From JAAXVQ01 sp964604705 (GTDB lineage Bacteria > Oederibacteriota > JAAXVQ01): DNA of 64,000 nucleotides. The position numbers were made by a program, and so were the translations under genes. Below are positions 41,701 through 49,893 of the stretch, piece after piece. Under the pieces are notes generated by a model. It worked only from the letters and a program-made list of their open reading frames with translations. It was not told the DNA's origin and did no database searches. Where the stretch lies: NCBI GenBank assembly GCA_964604705.1, contig CAZSAP010000008.1:1-64000 (forward strand), written 5' to 3'. Numbering within the stretch: position 1 is the stretch's first letter; every line of letters begins with the position of its first letter.

Positions 41701-44700
41701 TTGCGGTAATCACATTCACCGCTTGGCTCTTCGTCGTCGCGGTCCGGGTTTGATACGTGCCATCATTCAGATACGAGTTCCAATAATAAATCCCGCCTGT
41801 TCCCGGCGCGATGGCGGTAAGCGTAAGCGTATCGTAGGAGCCGGCGGACCAGGGCGTGGCATAGCTCACGACGATCTGATTGCCCACCAAAGAAACAATG
41901 CCACTTTGAACCATGGAGCTGGGTGTGGTCGGGACAAACCACCCGTTGGGAATGGTAAGATAGAGGGTCTGAATCTCGCTTTGCGCAGTGGAAATCACCT
42001 GGTAATCGTAGTTGAGCGTTTGGTTCACCAGGGAGGTATTGCCTTGAATGTACGCATCGGCCGCCGGAGTATTCGTAGGCGTGGCCGTAGAGGTTGCGGT
42101 GGTGGTGGGTGTGGTCGTATATGTTGCCGAATACGTCGACGTGACGGTAAATGTCGCCGTCGGGGTGGCCGTAGACGTGGCTGTATCCGTCGGAGTGACC
42201 GTATAGGTGCTGGTAAAAGTCGGCGTCGCGGTGGAGGTCTCGGTCGCCGTCGGTGTGGTTGTATACGTAGCTGTAAAGGTCGGTGTTGCCGTCGAGGAAG
42301 GCGTCGCGGTATACGTCGCCGTAAACGTCGGCGTGGCCGTCGAGGTCTCGGTCGCCGTTGGGGTAGCCGTATACGTGGATGTAAAGGTGGGCGTCGCCGT
42401 CCAGGTCGGGGTCGCGGTATACGTTGCCGTAAACGTCGGCGTTGCAGTGGACGTCTCGGTCGCCGTCGAGGTGGCCGTGTACGTAGATGTAAACGTCGGT
42501 GTTGCTGTCCATGTGGGAGTCGCGGTATACGTGCTGGTAAACGTCGGTGTTGCCGTGGAGGTCTCGGTCGCCGTGGGTGTCGCCGTATACGTAGCGGTAA
42601 AGGTGGGTGTCGCCGTCCAGGTCGGGGTTGCGGTATACGTGGCCGTAAACGTCGGCGTGGCCGTTGAGGTCTCGGTAAACGTCGGGGTAGCGGTGTAGGT
42701 AGCGGTGTAGGTCGGAGTGACCGTGTAGGTTGGCGTGAATGTGGGGGTCGTAGTTGATGTCTCGGTTGCCGTCGGAGTGGCCGTGGTCGTGGCGGTAAAC
42801 GTCGGAGTGGCGGTATAGGTTGACGTAAACGTGGGTGTGGCTGTGAGTGTGAACACCTCCACTGCCTGGCTCTTGCTGCTGGGGGTCAGTGCTGCGTACG
42901 CCCCATTGTTCAAATAGGAGCTCCAATAATACACCCCGCCCACTCCCGGGGCTGTGGCTGTGAGTGTAATGCTGTCAAACGATCCCGAAGCCCAAGGCGA
43001 AGCATAGCTCACCATGATGCGGTTTCCGGCAAAGGTAACGGTTCCCCCGAGCACGTTGGAGGAAGGGGTGGTTGGAACGGCCCAACCGGTTGGGATGTCC
43101 AGATACAACGTATCGATGGTTCCCAGCCCGGCGGCGGAAATAAGATACTCATACTGTGCGCTGGCAAGCGCCGCACTGATGTTGGGCTGAATGTATCCCT
43201 GCGCTGCCGGAGTGATGGTCAAGGTCACCGAAGGTGTGACCGTCGCCGTCGGGGAAAAGGTGGAGGTCTCCGTGGCTGTGGGTGTGGCGGTAAACGTATA
43301 CGTCGGCGTGGCCGTCGGAGTCGCGGTGTACGTGGGGGAATACGTACTGGTAAACGTGGAGGTTGGGGTTGCGGTCGGAGTGGCCGTGTACGTAGAGGTT
43401 GACGTAGGCGTTGGATCCATGATTTCATCCGCGCCTAGGTCCCACGTCCCGATCCGAGTCTGCAGATCAAGGTCATTGGAAAACGCCAAGTTGGCATCTC
43501 CAGATAAATCCGTCCCTGCATTTTTAGCCCCGGTGTCCGAGGTGGCCAAGTGCAAATCCCGCCCCGCGCGATTGACAAAGGTAACCGTTGTAGAGTTTCG
43601 GGAATTTGTTCCCGGTGCATCTGCCGCCAGATCCGAGAGATTGTAATCCGAAACCCCGGAAAAGGTTCCTACGAACCCATCTCCGCAATCCTGCGCAATG
43701 TTATTAAGTGCCGTAAAACCGTTGGCCGCTTGTACCCAATACCCACGTCCGCAATTTTCCACGGTGTTGTTGTAGGCATAAATATCAAACTGCGCATCGT
43801 TTACTTCAATACCCGCGTTGGTGGCATCACCAACAAAATCGTAGATCACATTGTTCCAAACGCGAATCACGCCATCAAGGTTGTTGTACACGCTGATCCC
43901 ATCGCAATATGTTTGAGCTGTGGAGGTACCGCGAAGAATACAATTTGAAATTCGAATGTCTGCGGTAGTGGCGATGTTGGTTATATAAATGGCTTTTTGA
44001 CCTGTGCCGTTGATGGCATCCACCCATATTTGTAACCCTTCAAACCTTACATTTGCACTCGACAAGTTGAAGGCCGCAGCATTGCTCACAACCAAGCGAT
44101 ACGCACCGTTGTTCCATTTACCGTCATGTCGCTGGCTCGCTCCGACTTGACTGTTAAGGTACGGTGTAAAAATGGTTACATAACACGTAGCACTGGTGGT
44201 CCAGTTTTGCCACCAAACCACCGTGGTATCCGCCGCATCGCCGTAGCAGGCAAAATTCCAAACCTCGTTGTTGGTCACGGCATCCCGGCCGCCACCCCAG
44301 GTATCGAAATTTGCGACAGCCGCCGACATCCCCCAATTTTCCGATCCATTTTGTGCATCGGCCAGAGAAAGATACGCACGAAAACACGCCCAATTCCGAT
44401 CCGAAGCTGTCGTGGCCGTAGGGGTTCCCCCTGCGGTATTTTTCACCGTATAGCTGGTAGCGCTATTGCGCTGATGAATAAACGCCACGGAATCAATGGA
44501 CCCATTGTCATCCGAGTCATACTGAAGGGCATCGCCTACTCCAATATAATCTGGAAGTCCATATGCAAAGGTGGCCGTGGAGCCCGAGATGCTTAAGGAG
44601 TTTGCATTCCCTGTGGCCAGCGGTACGGTGTTTCCCGGCCCTACGGAACGATAAATGACCGTAGCCGCCTGGGCCGAAAACGCCATCAGGAACACGGAAA

Positions 44701-44740
44701 CCACCGTACTTAAAATAATCGAGCCCGGCTTAGGGGTCAT
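38702..44740 (-). CDS. Giant Thr/Pro-repeat exoprotein with FlgD/T9SS-like C-terminus
   Basis: About 2,012 residues from the ATG at 44740, preceded by AAGGAT; an ATG six bases earlier is possible. A signal peptide is at residues 1-27. Residues 60-440 look like a right-handed beta-helix (IRISNCILRGT, IRVWNNVIYDF, IYAYNNTVENCGRGY). Four Thr/Pro-rich linkers (about 440-515, 630-895, 1015-1295, 1410-1620) made of TPTFTATYTATPT-like units separate three copies of a 115-residue domain with IPxGWxVPxTPSS and YYWxxYLNxG motifs. The last 400 residues end in a FlgD-Ig/type A sorting-like domain with NYPNPF, LYSITGEPVRTL and WDGRNGKGDVVFNGVYFAVL. Thr-rich linkers are probably glycosylated. This is a likely surface adhesin or lectin. 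Confidence 0.88.
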   Translation of the reverse strand: MTPKPGSIILSTVVSVFLMAFSAQAATVIYRSVGPGNTVPLATGNANSLSISGSTATFAYGLPDYIGVGDALQYDSDDNGSIDSVAFIHQRNSATSYTVKNTAGGTPTATTASDRNWACFRAYLSLADAQNGSENWGMSAAVANFDTWGGGRDAVTNNEVWNFACYGDAADTTVVWWQNWTTSATCYVTIFTPYLNSQVGASQRHDGKWNNGAYRLVVSNAAAFNLSSANVRFEGLQIWVDAINGTGQKAIYITNIATTADIRISNCILRGTSTAQTYCDGISVYNNLDGVIRVWNNVIYDFVGDATNAGIEVNDAQFDIYAYNNTVENCGRGYWVQAANGFTALNNIAQDCGDGFVGTFSGVSDYNLSDLAADAPGTNSRNSTTVTFVNRAGRDLHLATSDTGAKNAGTDLSGDANLAFSNDLDLQTRIGTWDLGADEIMDPTPTSTSTYTATPTATPTSTFTSTYSPTYTATPTATPTYTFTATPTATETSTFSPTATVTPSVTLTITPAAQGYIQPNISAALASAQYEYLISAAGLGTIDTLYLDIPTGWAVPTTPSSNVLGGTVTFAGNRIMVSYASPWASGSFDSITLTATAPGVGGVYYWSSYLNNGAYAALTPSSKSQAVEVFTLTATPTFTSTYTATPTFTATTTATPTATETSTTTPTFTPTYTVTPTYTATYTATPTFTETSTATPTFTATYTATPTWTATPTFTATYTATPTATETSTATPTFTSTYTATPTWTATPTFTSTYTATSTATETSTATPTFTATYTATPTWTATPTFTSTYTATPTATETSTATPTFTATYTATPSSTATPTFTATYTTTPTATETSTATPTFTSTYTVTPTDTATSTATPTATFTVTSTYSATYTTTPTTTATSTATPTNTPAADAYIQGNTSLVNQTLNYDYQVISTAQSEIQTLYLTIPNGWFVPTTPSSMVQSGIVSLVGNQIVVSYATPWSAGSYDTLTLTAIAPGTGGIYYWNSYLNDGTYQTRTATTKSQAVNVITATSTITTTTTPTYTATYTMTPTETSTVTPTFTPTYTATPTATETFTATPTFTSTYTATPTATETSTSTPTFTSTSTATPTFTETFTTTPTFTATSTVTPTFTETSTTTPTFTATSTATPTFTTTSTATPTSTSTYTASPTFTETSTATPTFTSTFTATPTYTATSTTTPTFTETSTATPTFTATSTATPTFTATSTATPTFTSTFTATPTFTETSTATPTFTETSTATSTFTATSSMTPTFTATFTATPTWTHTGTTTATFTMTPTSTSTSTVTPTNTPAADAYITGNFSLLSQTLNYDYMVIATAQSDVHTLYLTIPDGWFVPLTPSSTVQGGTVALVGNQIVVSYATSWSAGAYDSLSLTATAPGTGGTYYWSAYLNDGTYQARTAAAKSQAVVVSSATATSTYSATPTSTLTYTFTPTFTATPTYTFTYTATFTATTTPTFTPTFTATPTSTATPTHTSTTTPTETSTATPTFTSTATPTYTMTFTATPTFTSTATLTATPTATSTYTATPTYTSSATLTATLTSTGTPTETSTHTATPTLTATPTQTSTATASATATQTPTATPTFTQTVTSTHTPTVTSSATQTVTYTQTPTSTMTPTITPTPVYQLVVVAPNEYFTPGTPPGYAGLVAPVTAGYPVTLTVRILNMTTFQMLAVNETVALSSSAARDQIRDLPAQVNLVNGEGTVTVRLMDPATTYTISAAPLTMGFVLPGNSRPIPCNAGTHSLNPYVLVRHTSIAPVTAVQGERQLSMLSLFITNPNGAGAAAYDVRGVTLTVTDRHGVGIPTQDILASLSLWDRTASAQLVQLSTLPAQSRMYVPIVGHALLVYPGETREINLLVDLNPNSTHDELRLSVDSAEDLDCAFLDTTAILVRAASPDAFPMNSNTVAIRLRGLKESFINYPNPFAAGKQGTQIEYFLEQDAQVSLKLYSITGEPVRTLVDVESQVGGQGLHRYVWDGRNGKGDVVFNGVYFAVLTVKPAAGGSVQTLVLKIAVIK
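39890..43420. repeat. Thr/Pro coding microsatellite-like repeats in the giant gene
   Basis: Four blocks, about 39890-40510, 40865-41705, 42065-42850 and 43200-43420, of short imperfect repeats (units such as GTCGGCGTCGCGGT and GAGGTCTCGGTCGCCGT on the plus strand) encode the Thr-rich linkers. The three 115-residue globular copies, at about 40510-40865, 41705-42060 and 42850-43200, are also similar to one another in DNA. Long antisense frames through this area are caused by the low complexity. Confidence 0.85.
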
Positions 44741-44788
44741 AACCATCCTTGAAAAAATGCATGGAGCCTATTCTAAACTCAGGATAAA

Positions 44789-44817
44789 AGTATACCTGAA
44801 CTTGAGGCGAGGGTAAA
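44789..44817 (-). promoter_or_regulatory. Promoter of the giant protein gene
   Basis: Minus-strand -35 TTTACC at 44812-44817, 17-base spacer, -10 TATACT at 44789-44794, about 50 bases before the start codon. It is divergent from the ncRNA promoter at 44892-44920. Confidence 0.5.
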
Positions 44818-44891
44818 TAAGTAAAATGTCCATTTTTATTGAATTTTCACAAAGTATCGACCCTTGGCCTCGCGGTACTTGAGCGGCTCCA

Positions 44892-44920
44892 TTGAAAAAT
44901 CCCAAAACCCGTGTTATAAC
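44892..44920 (+). promoter_or_regulatory. Promoter of the 6S-like RNA
   Basis: -35 TTGAAA at 44892-44897, 17-base spacer, -10 TATAAC at 44915-44920. Transcription would start near 44926, at the base of the closing stem of the RNA. Confidence 0.6.
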
Positions 44921-44925
44921 TAAAC

Positions 44926-45105
44926 TTGCCTGCGGTGTTGGTGATGAACGGGCTTTTTTTCGAACCAATGCCTTTTTATCGGGGGCCAAACTGGGACGTT
45001 CACGTGCTGCCCTTCGGGGATTGGCTAACTGGCGTTTCTTAGGCCACCCACCTGGTAAAGAGGTTCGAAATGGCTTTTTCACACGGCACTCGCGGGTTTT
45101 TTTTT
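44926..45105 (+). ncRNA. Candidate 6S RNA (rod-like, about 180 nt)
   Basis: The transcript folds into a long rod. Its ends pair: 44929-44943 with 45082-45096, with two single-base bulges. Next, TTTCGAACC (44958-44966) pairs perfectly with GGTTCGAAA (45062-45070), then a short A/T stem (44973-44978 with 45056-45061), then GGGGGCC (44981-44987) with GGCCACCC (45042-45049). The apical part holds CCC-TTCG-GGG. The 3' end runs into nine T (45097-45105), so the closing stem doubles as a terminator. Size, rod shape with open internal loops and position directly before rny fit 6S RNA, which sequesters RNA polymerase; primary-sequence similarity was not established. Confidence 0.55.
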
Positions 45106-45114
45106 GCTCTTTTC

Positions 45115-45143
45115 TTGACACCCCCTACACTTGTGCATATAAT
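45115..45143 (+). promoter_or_regulatory. Consensus sigma-70 promoter upstream of rny
   Basis: -35 TTGACA at 45115-45120, exactly 17 bases, -10 TATAAT at 45138-45143: a perfect consensus promoter. It begins 10 bases after the T-run of the 6S-like RNA. It could drive a second small RNA (45150-45361) and, by read-through, rny. Confidence 0.8.
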
Positions 45144-45149
45144 TATCCC

Positions 45150-45361
45150 ATCACGGTTGGCTTTGGCTTAGCAACCGATATCATATATATCGTGGCAGAC
45201 TGTTTGGGTGCAGATACGCATGCGCGTCATCTGTATTGGTAGCTTTTAAAACGAATAAATAGGTCGCGGAAATAGCAACATTTCTAATGGTACAAGGGAT
45301 AAAACCATACCTCGGTCTGGTATAAAATCCCGAAAAAGCCCTTCAAAATGTGCTTTTTCCA
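45150..45361 (+). ncRNA. Second structured RNA or rny leader
   Basis: Starting at the perfect promoter, the region holds a CGGTTG / CAACCG hairpin (45154-45177), a 9-bp hairpin CAGATACGC / GCGTxATCTG (45211-45233), a two-part hairpin GGGAT...ATACC / GGTAT...ATCCC (45296-45331), and a terminator-like hairpin GAAAAAGC / GCTTTTTC (45332-45359). No reading frame with a ribosome site fits. It is either a separate small RNA of about 210 bases or a long attenuated leader of rny. Class not recognised. Confidence 0.45.
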
Positions 45362-45448
45362 AGTTTACGACCTATTTTCTCTCGCTGGCCCAAGCTCCCA
45401 TTCTTTCCTAAAATAGTCCTCTGTCACGCGTATAGGAGAGGACGTCTC

Positions 45449-47008
45449 ATGATTACCACTTTGATTGTCAGCATTTGCATTACCCTCGTCGCTGGATTTG
45501 GCGCAGGATACTGGTTGCGTAAAAACCGTTCGGAAAAGACCATCTCCTCTGCTGAAGTCCAGGCCAAAAAGATCCTTGAAGAAGCCCAGAAGGAAATTGA
45601 AACCCAACGTCGTGAACTGATGATGGAGGCCAAGGACAAACTCTACAAAGAACGCACAGAGTTTGAAGAACAAACCCGGGCCCGTCGTCAGGAATTGCAA
45701 ACCCTGGAAAATCGTTTGATGCAAAAAGAACAGACTTTGGATCGTCGTATGGATACCCTGGATACCCGTGATCGCGAGTTGCAGCAGCGGGAGGAAAATC
45801 TAAAGAAATCCCAGAACCAGATCCAGGAAAAAGAGACCCAGTTAACCGCCGTCATTGATGAACAAAAAACGAAACTGGAAAAAATCTCGGGTTTAACCAG
45901 CGATGCGGCCAAAAAACTTCTGATCGAGACCATGACCAACGAGGCTCGGCACGATGCGGCCCGCTTGATCAAGCTTATCGAGGAAGACGCCAAGGAAAAC
46001 GCGGAACGGAAGGCCAAACGCATCATCACCATGGCCATCCAACGCAGCGCGTATGACCACACCATTGAAAACACCATCTCCGTGGTGCCGCTCCCCAATG
46101 AAGAAATGAAGGGACGCATCATCGGACGCGAAGGACGCAACATCCGAGCCCTGGAAATGGCCACCGGCGTGGATCTCATTGTAGATGACACACCGGAAGC
46201 CGTCATTATTTCCTGCTTCGACATGGTCCGCCGCGAAGTCGCGCGTCTGGCCCTGGAGAAACTCCTGGCCGACGGACGCATTCATCCGGCGCGCATCGAA
46301 GAAGTCGTGGCCAAGGCCAAAGACGATGTCGACCGACTGATCAAGGAAAGCGGCGAACAAGCGGTCATGGATACCGGCGTGACCGGCTTGCATCCCGAAC
46401 TTATGCGCCTGATCGGACGTCTGCGGTTCCGTACCAGCTATGGACAAAATGTCCTGCAGCATGCCATTGAGGTCTCGCACCTCTCCGGCGTCATGGCGGC
46501 CGAACTCAAGGCCGACAGCCACTTGGCCGCACGTGCGGGTCTCCTGCACGATCTGGGCAAGGCGGTGGATCATGAAGTCGAGGGTGGACACGCCACCATC
46601 GGCGCCGATCTGGCCACCAAGTACAACGAACCGGCCTCGGTGGTGCATTGCATTGCCGCGCACCACGGCGAAGTTGAATTCCAAAGCTTGGAAGCCGTCT
46701 TGGTCCAAGCCGCCGACGCCATCTCGGCTTCGCGCCCCGGTGCCCGTCGCGAAAACATTGAAACGTACATTAAGCGCCTGAAGAAGTTGGAAGATATTTC
46801 CATGTCCTTCACCGGCGTCTCCAAAGCCTACGCCATTCAGGCCGGACGCGAGCTGCGCATCATTGTCGAAGAGAACAAGATCAGCGACGAAAACGCCATC
46901 TTGCTGGCCAAAGACATTGCCAAAAAAGTGGAAGAAGAGTTAGAATACCCGGGTCAGATTCGTATCACGGTCATCCGCGAATCCCGGGCCGTGGAGTACG
47001 CCAAGTAG
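45449..47008 (+). CDS. rny: Ribonuclease Y
   Basis: A 519-residue endoribonuclease that initiates mRNA decay at the membrane. The start at 45449 (MITTLIVSICITLVAGFGAGY, an N-terminal membrane helix) has AGGAG upstream. Residues about 25-180 are a coiled coil, about 195-270 a KH domain with GRIIGREGRNIRALE, and about 300-450 an HD domain with HAIEVSHLSG and HDLGKAVDHE. Length matches the family. It heads rny-ymdB-dgt, and is preceded by two RNA candidates. Confidence 0.97.
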   Translation: MITTLIVSICITLVAGFGAGYWLRKNRSEKTISSAEVQAKKILEEAQKEIETQRRELMMEAKDKLYKERTEFEEQTRARRQELQTLENRLMQKEQTLDRRMDTLDTRDRELQQREENLKKSQNQIQEKETQLTAVIDEQKTKLEKISGLTSDAAKKLLIETMTNEARHDAARLIKLIEEDAKENAERKAKRIITMAIQRSAYDHTIENTISVVPLPNEEMKGRIIGREGRNIRALEMATGVDLIVDDTPEAVIISCFDMVRREVARLALEKLLADGRIHPARIEEVVAKAKDDVDRLIKESGEQAVMDTGVTGLHPELMRLIGRLRFRTSYGQNVLQHAIEVSHLSGVMAAELKADSHLAARAGLLHDLGKAVDHEVEGGHATIGADLATKYNEPASVVHCIAAHHGEVEFQSLEAVLVQAADAISASRPGARRENIETYIKRLKKLEDISMSFTGVSKAYAIQAGRELRIIVEENKISDENAILLAKDIAKKVEEELEYPGQIRITVIRESRAVEYAK

Positions 47009-47014
47009 GTGAGC

Positions 47015-47794
47015 ATGAAAATAGTCTTCATCGGGGATGTTATTGGTGAGCCAGGACGCCGTTGTTTGGCGTCCTGGCTTCCCCGTATCAAACAAGAGCA
47101 TCAACCCACCTTTGTCATCGTTAATGCCGAAAACGCCGCGGGCGGCTTCGGCCTGACTCCTGAAATTGCCCATGAACTCTTCAAACTCGGTGTGGATGTC
47201 CTGACCAGCGGCAACCACATTTGGGACAAAAAGCAAATCATGGACTTTTTGGAAAAGGAAAAACGCCTCCTGAGGCCCGCCAATTATCCCGATACCGTCC
47301 CGGGCCATGGGTTTGGGGTTTATGAGATTACGGTCGGCGGACCCAAGTTGGGTGTCTTGAATCTTGAAGGACGCGTCTTCATGCACAACTTGCGCGACCC
47401 GTTCACACTCGCCCGCGACATTGTAAAAACCCTTAAAGAACAAACCCCACTGATCTTTGTGGATTTTCACGCCGAAGTGACCTCGGAAAAACGCGCCCTG
47501 GGTTGGTACCTCGATGGCTTGGTGACCGCGGTGGTGGGGACACACACCCATGTCCAAACGGCCGACGAGGAGATTCTCCCCCAAGGCACGGCCTTTCTCA
47601 CCGATGCCGGCATGACCGGTTCACGCGATTCGGTCATTGGCATTGAAAAAGAAGAGGCCATCGGGCGGTTTCTCACACAAATGCCCACGCGTTTCACCCC
47701 GGCCCAAAATCGACTCTGGCTTAACGGCGTGGTGATCGAGGCCGATCCGACCACGGGCCGCGCCATCTCCATTCAACGTTTGCAACTCTCCTAA
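47015..47794 (+). CDS. YmdB-type metallophosphoesterase (TIGR00282 family)
   Basis: A 259-residue two-metal phosphoesterase, often a 2',3'-cyclic nucleotide phosphodiesterase, encoded after rny in many bacteria. The ATG at 47015, with AGGTGA from the end of rny, gives MKIVFIGDVIGEPGR. Metal-ligand motifs are GDVIGEPGR, NAENAAGGFG, SGNHIWDKK, DFHAEVTSEK and VGTHTHVQTAD. The gene starts within a few bases of the rny stop, so it is co-transcribed. RNA turnover and second-messenger roles have been proposed for the family. Confidence 0.94.
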   Translation: MKIVFIGDVIGEPGRRCLASWLPRIKQEHQPTFVIVNAENAAGGFGLTPEIAHELFKLGVDVLTSGNHIWDKKQIMDFLEKEKRLLRPANYPDTVPGHGFGVYEITVGGPKLGVLNLEGRVFMHNLRDPFTLARDIVKTLKEQTPLIFVDFHAEVTSEKRALGWYLDGLVTAVVGTHTHVQTADEEILPQGTAFLTDAGMTGSRDSVIGIEKEEAIGRFLTQMPTRFTPAQNRLWLNGVVIEADPTTGRAISIQRLQLS

Positions 47795-47798
47795 CGCC

Positions 47799-48845
47799 AT
47801 GGCCGCCTCAATCTCGATCCGGGAACGCACCGAAGCATGGGAGCACGAAAAACTTTCTCCCCAGGCCGCCAAAAGCTCAAAAAACCGAGGACGTGCCAAG
47901 CCCGAGCCCGAATGTAACTTGCGCACGGTTTTTCAACGCGACCGCGACCGAATTATTCATTCCAAATCCTTCCGACGTCTCATGCATAAAACCCAGGTCT
48001 TCTTGGCGCCTTCCTCGGAACACTACCGTACGCGCCTTACCCATACGCTGGAAGTATCCCAGATTGCCCGTTCCATTGCCCGCGCCTTGAGCCTCAACGA
48101 AGATTTGACCGAAGCCATTGCGCTGGCGCACGATCTAGGGCACACACCCTTCGGACACTCCGGCGAAGAAGTCTTGAACCGCAAGCTCAAGCATGGCTTC
48201 CGGCACAGCGAGCAGAGTCTACGGGTGGTGGATATTTTGGAAAAGGACGGGCAGGGACTCAACCTCACCTTTGAAGTTCGCAACGGCATCATCTGCCACT
48301 CCAAATCCAAGCGCGGCGTCTTGGCCGAACCCGATCTGATCAAGCCCGCAACCTTGGAAGCCCAGGTGGTCCGGATCGCCGATTCGATTGCCTACATCAA
48401 TCACGACATTCAAGACGCCATGCGCGGCGGATTCATCGGAGCCCAGGCTTTGCCGGCCGAGGCGGTCAAGCGGCTGGGCAAGACCTCCTCGGAACGCATC
48501 AACACCATGGTGCATGATGTCATCTCCTCTTCGGCCGAGGGCGATGCCATCCGCATGAGCCCAACCATTCTGGAGGCCACCGAAGCGCTCCGGCAGTTTC
48601 TATTTTCGCAAGTCTACCACTCGGAAAAGCTGCAGCTGGAATTTGCCAAAGCCGCGCGGCTCTTGGAAGGTTTGTTCCAATACCTCAAAGACCATCCTGA
48701 GACCTTGGCGCAACTGGCTCCCGGCTTGCCGGCCAAAGACCCCGAACGCCGCTTAAGCGATTTCATCTCGGGCATGACCGATCGTTACGCCATCGATCTT
48801 TATTCCCAACTCATGCTCCCCCATCCCTGGGAGGGGCGCGGTTAA
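47799..48845 (+). CDS. dgt: Deoxyguanosinetriphosphate triphosphohydrolase-like protein
   Basis: A 348-residue HD-domain enzyme that splits dNTPs (classically dGTP) into nucleoside and triphosphate. Metal-binding motifs are HTLEVSQIAR, LAHDLGHTPFGHSGEE and YINHDIQDA. It starts 4 bases after the ymdB stop. The length (about 350) fits the short Dgt subfamily (type 2). The specificity for dGTP is not shown by sequence. Confidence 0.93.
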   Translation: MAASISIRERTEAWEHEKLSPQAAKSSKNRGRAKPEPECNLRTVFQRDRDRIIHSKSFRRLMHKTQVFLAPSSEHYRTRLTHTLEVSQIARSIARALSLNEDLTEAIALAHDLGHTPFGHSGEEVLNRKLKHGFRHSEQSLRVVDILEKDGQGLNLTFEVRNGIICHSKSKRGVLAEPDLIKPATLEAQVVRIADSIAYINHDIQDAMRGGFIGAQALPAEAVKRLGKTSSERINTMVHDVISSSAEGDAIRMSPTILEATEALRQFLFSQVYHSEKLQLEFAKAARLLEGLFQYLKDHPETLAQLAPGLPAKDPERRLSDFISGMTDRYAIDLYSQLMLPHPWEGRG

Positions 48846-48870
48846 CGATGCGGCGCCTTTTGGTTTTCAA

Positions 48871-48899
48871 TTTACTTTCCCCGATAGGCGCTCTATAAT
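48871..48899 (+). promoter_or_regulatory. Promoter of the AraC-family gene
   Basis: -35 TTTACT at 48871-48876, 17-base spacer, perfect -10 TATAAT at 48894-48899. Confidence 0.55.
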
Positions 48900-48934
48900 C
48901 ACTCCGTTTCCATTTGTTCCCCAGAGGTAAAGCG

Positions 48935-49837
48935 ATGCGCTACATTATTCCGGATTACTTTGTATGTCAGCAAAAAACATCGGAAAAACTTGCTATCGAT
49001 GATGTAACCTTTGTGGCCTTTAACGACTACCAAAATTCCGATGAACATGAAATCTGCCTTAAGACCAACCTCTTGGCGTTTGTGTTGCAGGGTCAAAAAC
49101 AAATTCGTGACTTAAATCAAACCTGGACCTTCTCGGCCGGCCAAGGCTTGTTCCTGCGCCAAAGCCATTACGTTATGTCCAACATTTGCCCTGCTCCGGG
49201 AGAAGCGTTTCAAAATTTTGTTTTTCTAATTGGCGATGCTTACTTAACGGGTTTCGTGGAGCGCCACGGGTCCACCTTCAAGACGCAACCGGCACGCCCG
49301 CTTGAGGACATCCATCGGTTTGCCCTCACCCCCTTGTTGCGTGCCTCCATTGATTCCATTGTCCCCTATTTTCAACACCCAAGCAAACACACCCCAGCCT
49401 TGTTGCAAATCAAGCTGGATGAAATCCTCATGCAAGTCTTATTGGCCGATGCCAGCGGGCACATCTGGAGTGCACTTCAGGACGCTTCCCGACGCTTGCC
49501 CGAACAGGATTTAAAAAGCTTTATGGAAAAAAATTATACTAAAACCTGGGATCTGGAAACCTTTGCCGCGCGCTCCAACCGTAGTCTTTCCAAATTTAAA
49601 AAAGATTTCCAAGCTGCCTTTGAACAAGAATCCCCCAAACGCTGGATCAATCGCAAGCGTCTGGAACGCGCGGCCCTTATGATGCAAACCACCGATCGAG
49701 CGATCACCGAGATCGGATATCTCACAGGTTTCGAAAACTTCTCCTATTTTATCCAATTGTTCAAGAAAACCTACGCCGCAACACCCAAGCAGTGGCAGTT
49801 GAATCAAAAACAACAAAAAAAGACCCGCGTTCGATAG
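48935..49837 (+). CDS. AraC-family transcriptional regulator
   Basis: A 300-residue regulator starting at the ATG at 48935 (AGAGGT upstream). Residues 1-150 form a cupin-type sensing domain of the ExsA-like group (TWTFSAGQGLFLRQS). Residues about 195-295 hold two HTH units: LETFAARSNRSLSKFKKDFQ and RAITEIGYLTGFENFSYFIQ, the AraC signature. It lies on the plus strand upstream of a beta-propeller lipoprotein, which may be its target, and has its own promoter. Confidence 0.92.
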   Translation: MRYIIPDYFVCQQKTSEKLAIDDVTFVAFNDYQNSDEHEICLKTNLLAFVLQGQKQIRDLNQTWTFSAGQGLFLRQSHYVMSNICPAPGEAFQNFVFLIGDAYLTGFVERHGSTFKTQPARPLEDIHRFALTPLLRASIDSIVPYFQHPSKHTPALLQIKLDEILMQVLLADASGHIWSALQDASRRLPEQDLKSFMEKNYTKTWDLETFAARSNRSLSKFKKDFQAAFEQESPKRWINRKRLERAALMMQTTDRAITEIGYLTGFENFSYFIQLFKKTYAATPKQWQLNQKQQKKTRVR

Positions 49838-49893
49838 ATTCATAAACGACCTTCATGGTACCGTACCTTAAATTCAGACCACAGGAGGGTCCC

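Noticed and set aside
39849..42926. Long antisense frames (up to 387 codons on the minus strand and about 300 on the plus strand) within the giant gene
   Set aside because: They are produced by low-complexity Thr/Pro coding repeats; the true frame has a signal peptide, globular modules and a C-terminal domain.
43200..43420. A CRISPR array from the short tandem repeats of the giant gene
   Set aside because: Repeats are coding, contiguous and imperfect, without unique spacers; no cas genes are present.
44768..45242. Two overlapping frames, minus 44768-45121 and plus 44892-45242
   Set aside because: Neither has a ribosome site or conserved domain, and the DNA forms a promoter-RNA-terminator unit on the plus strand.
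45449..47008. An upstream start for rny at 45350
   Set aside because: The longer version would place 33 unconserved residues before the membrane helix and lacks a ribosome site; the ATG at 45449 has AGGAG upstream.
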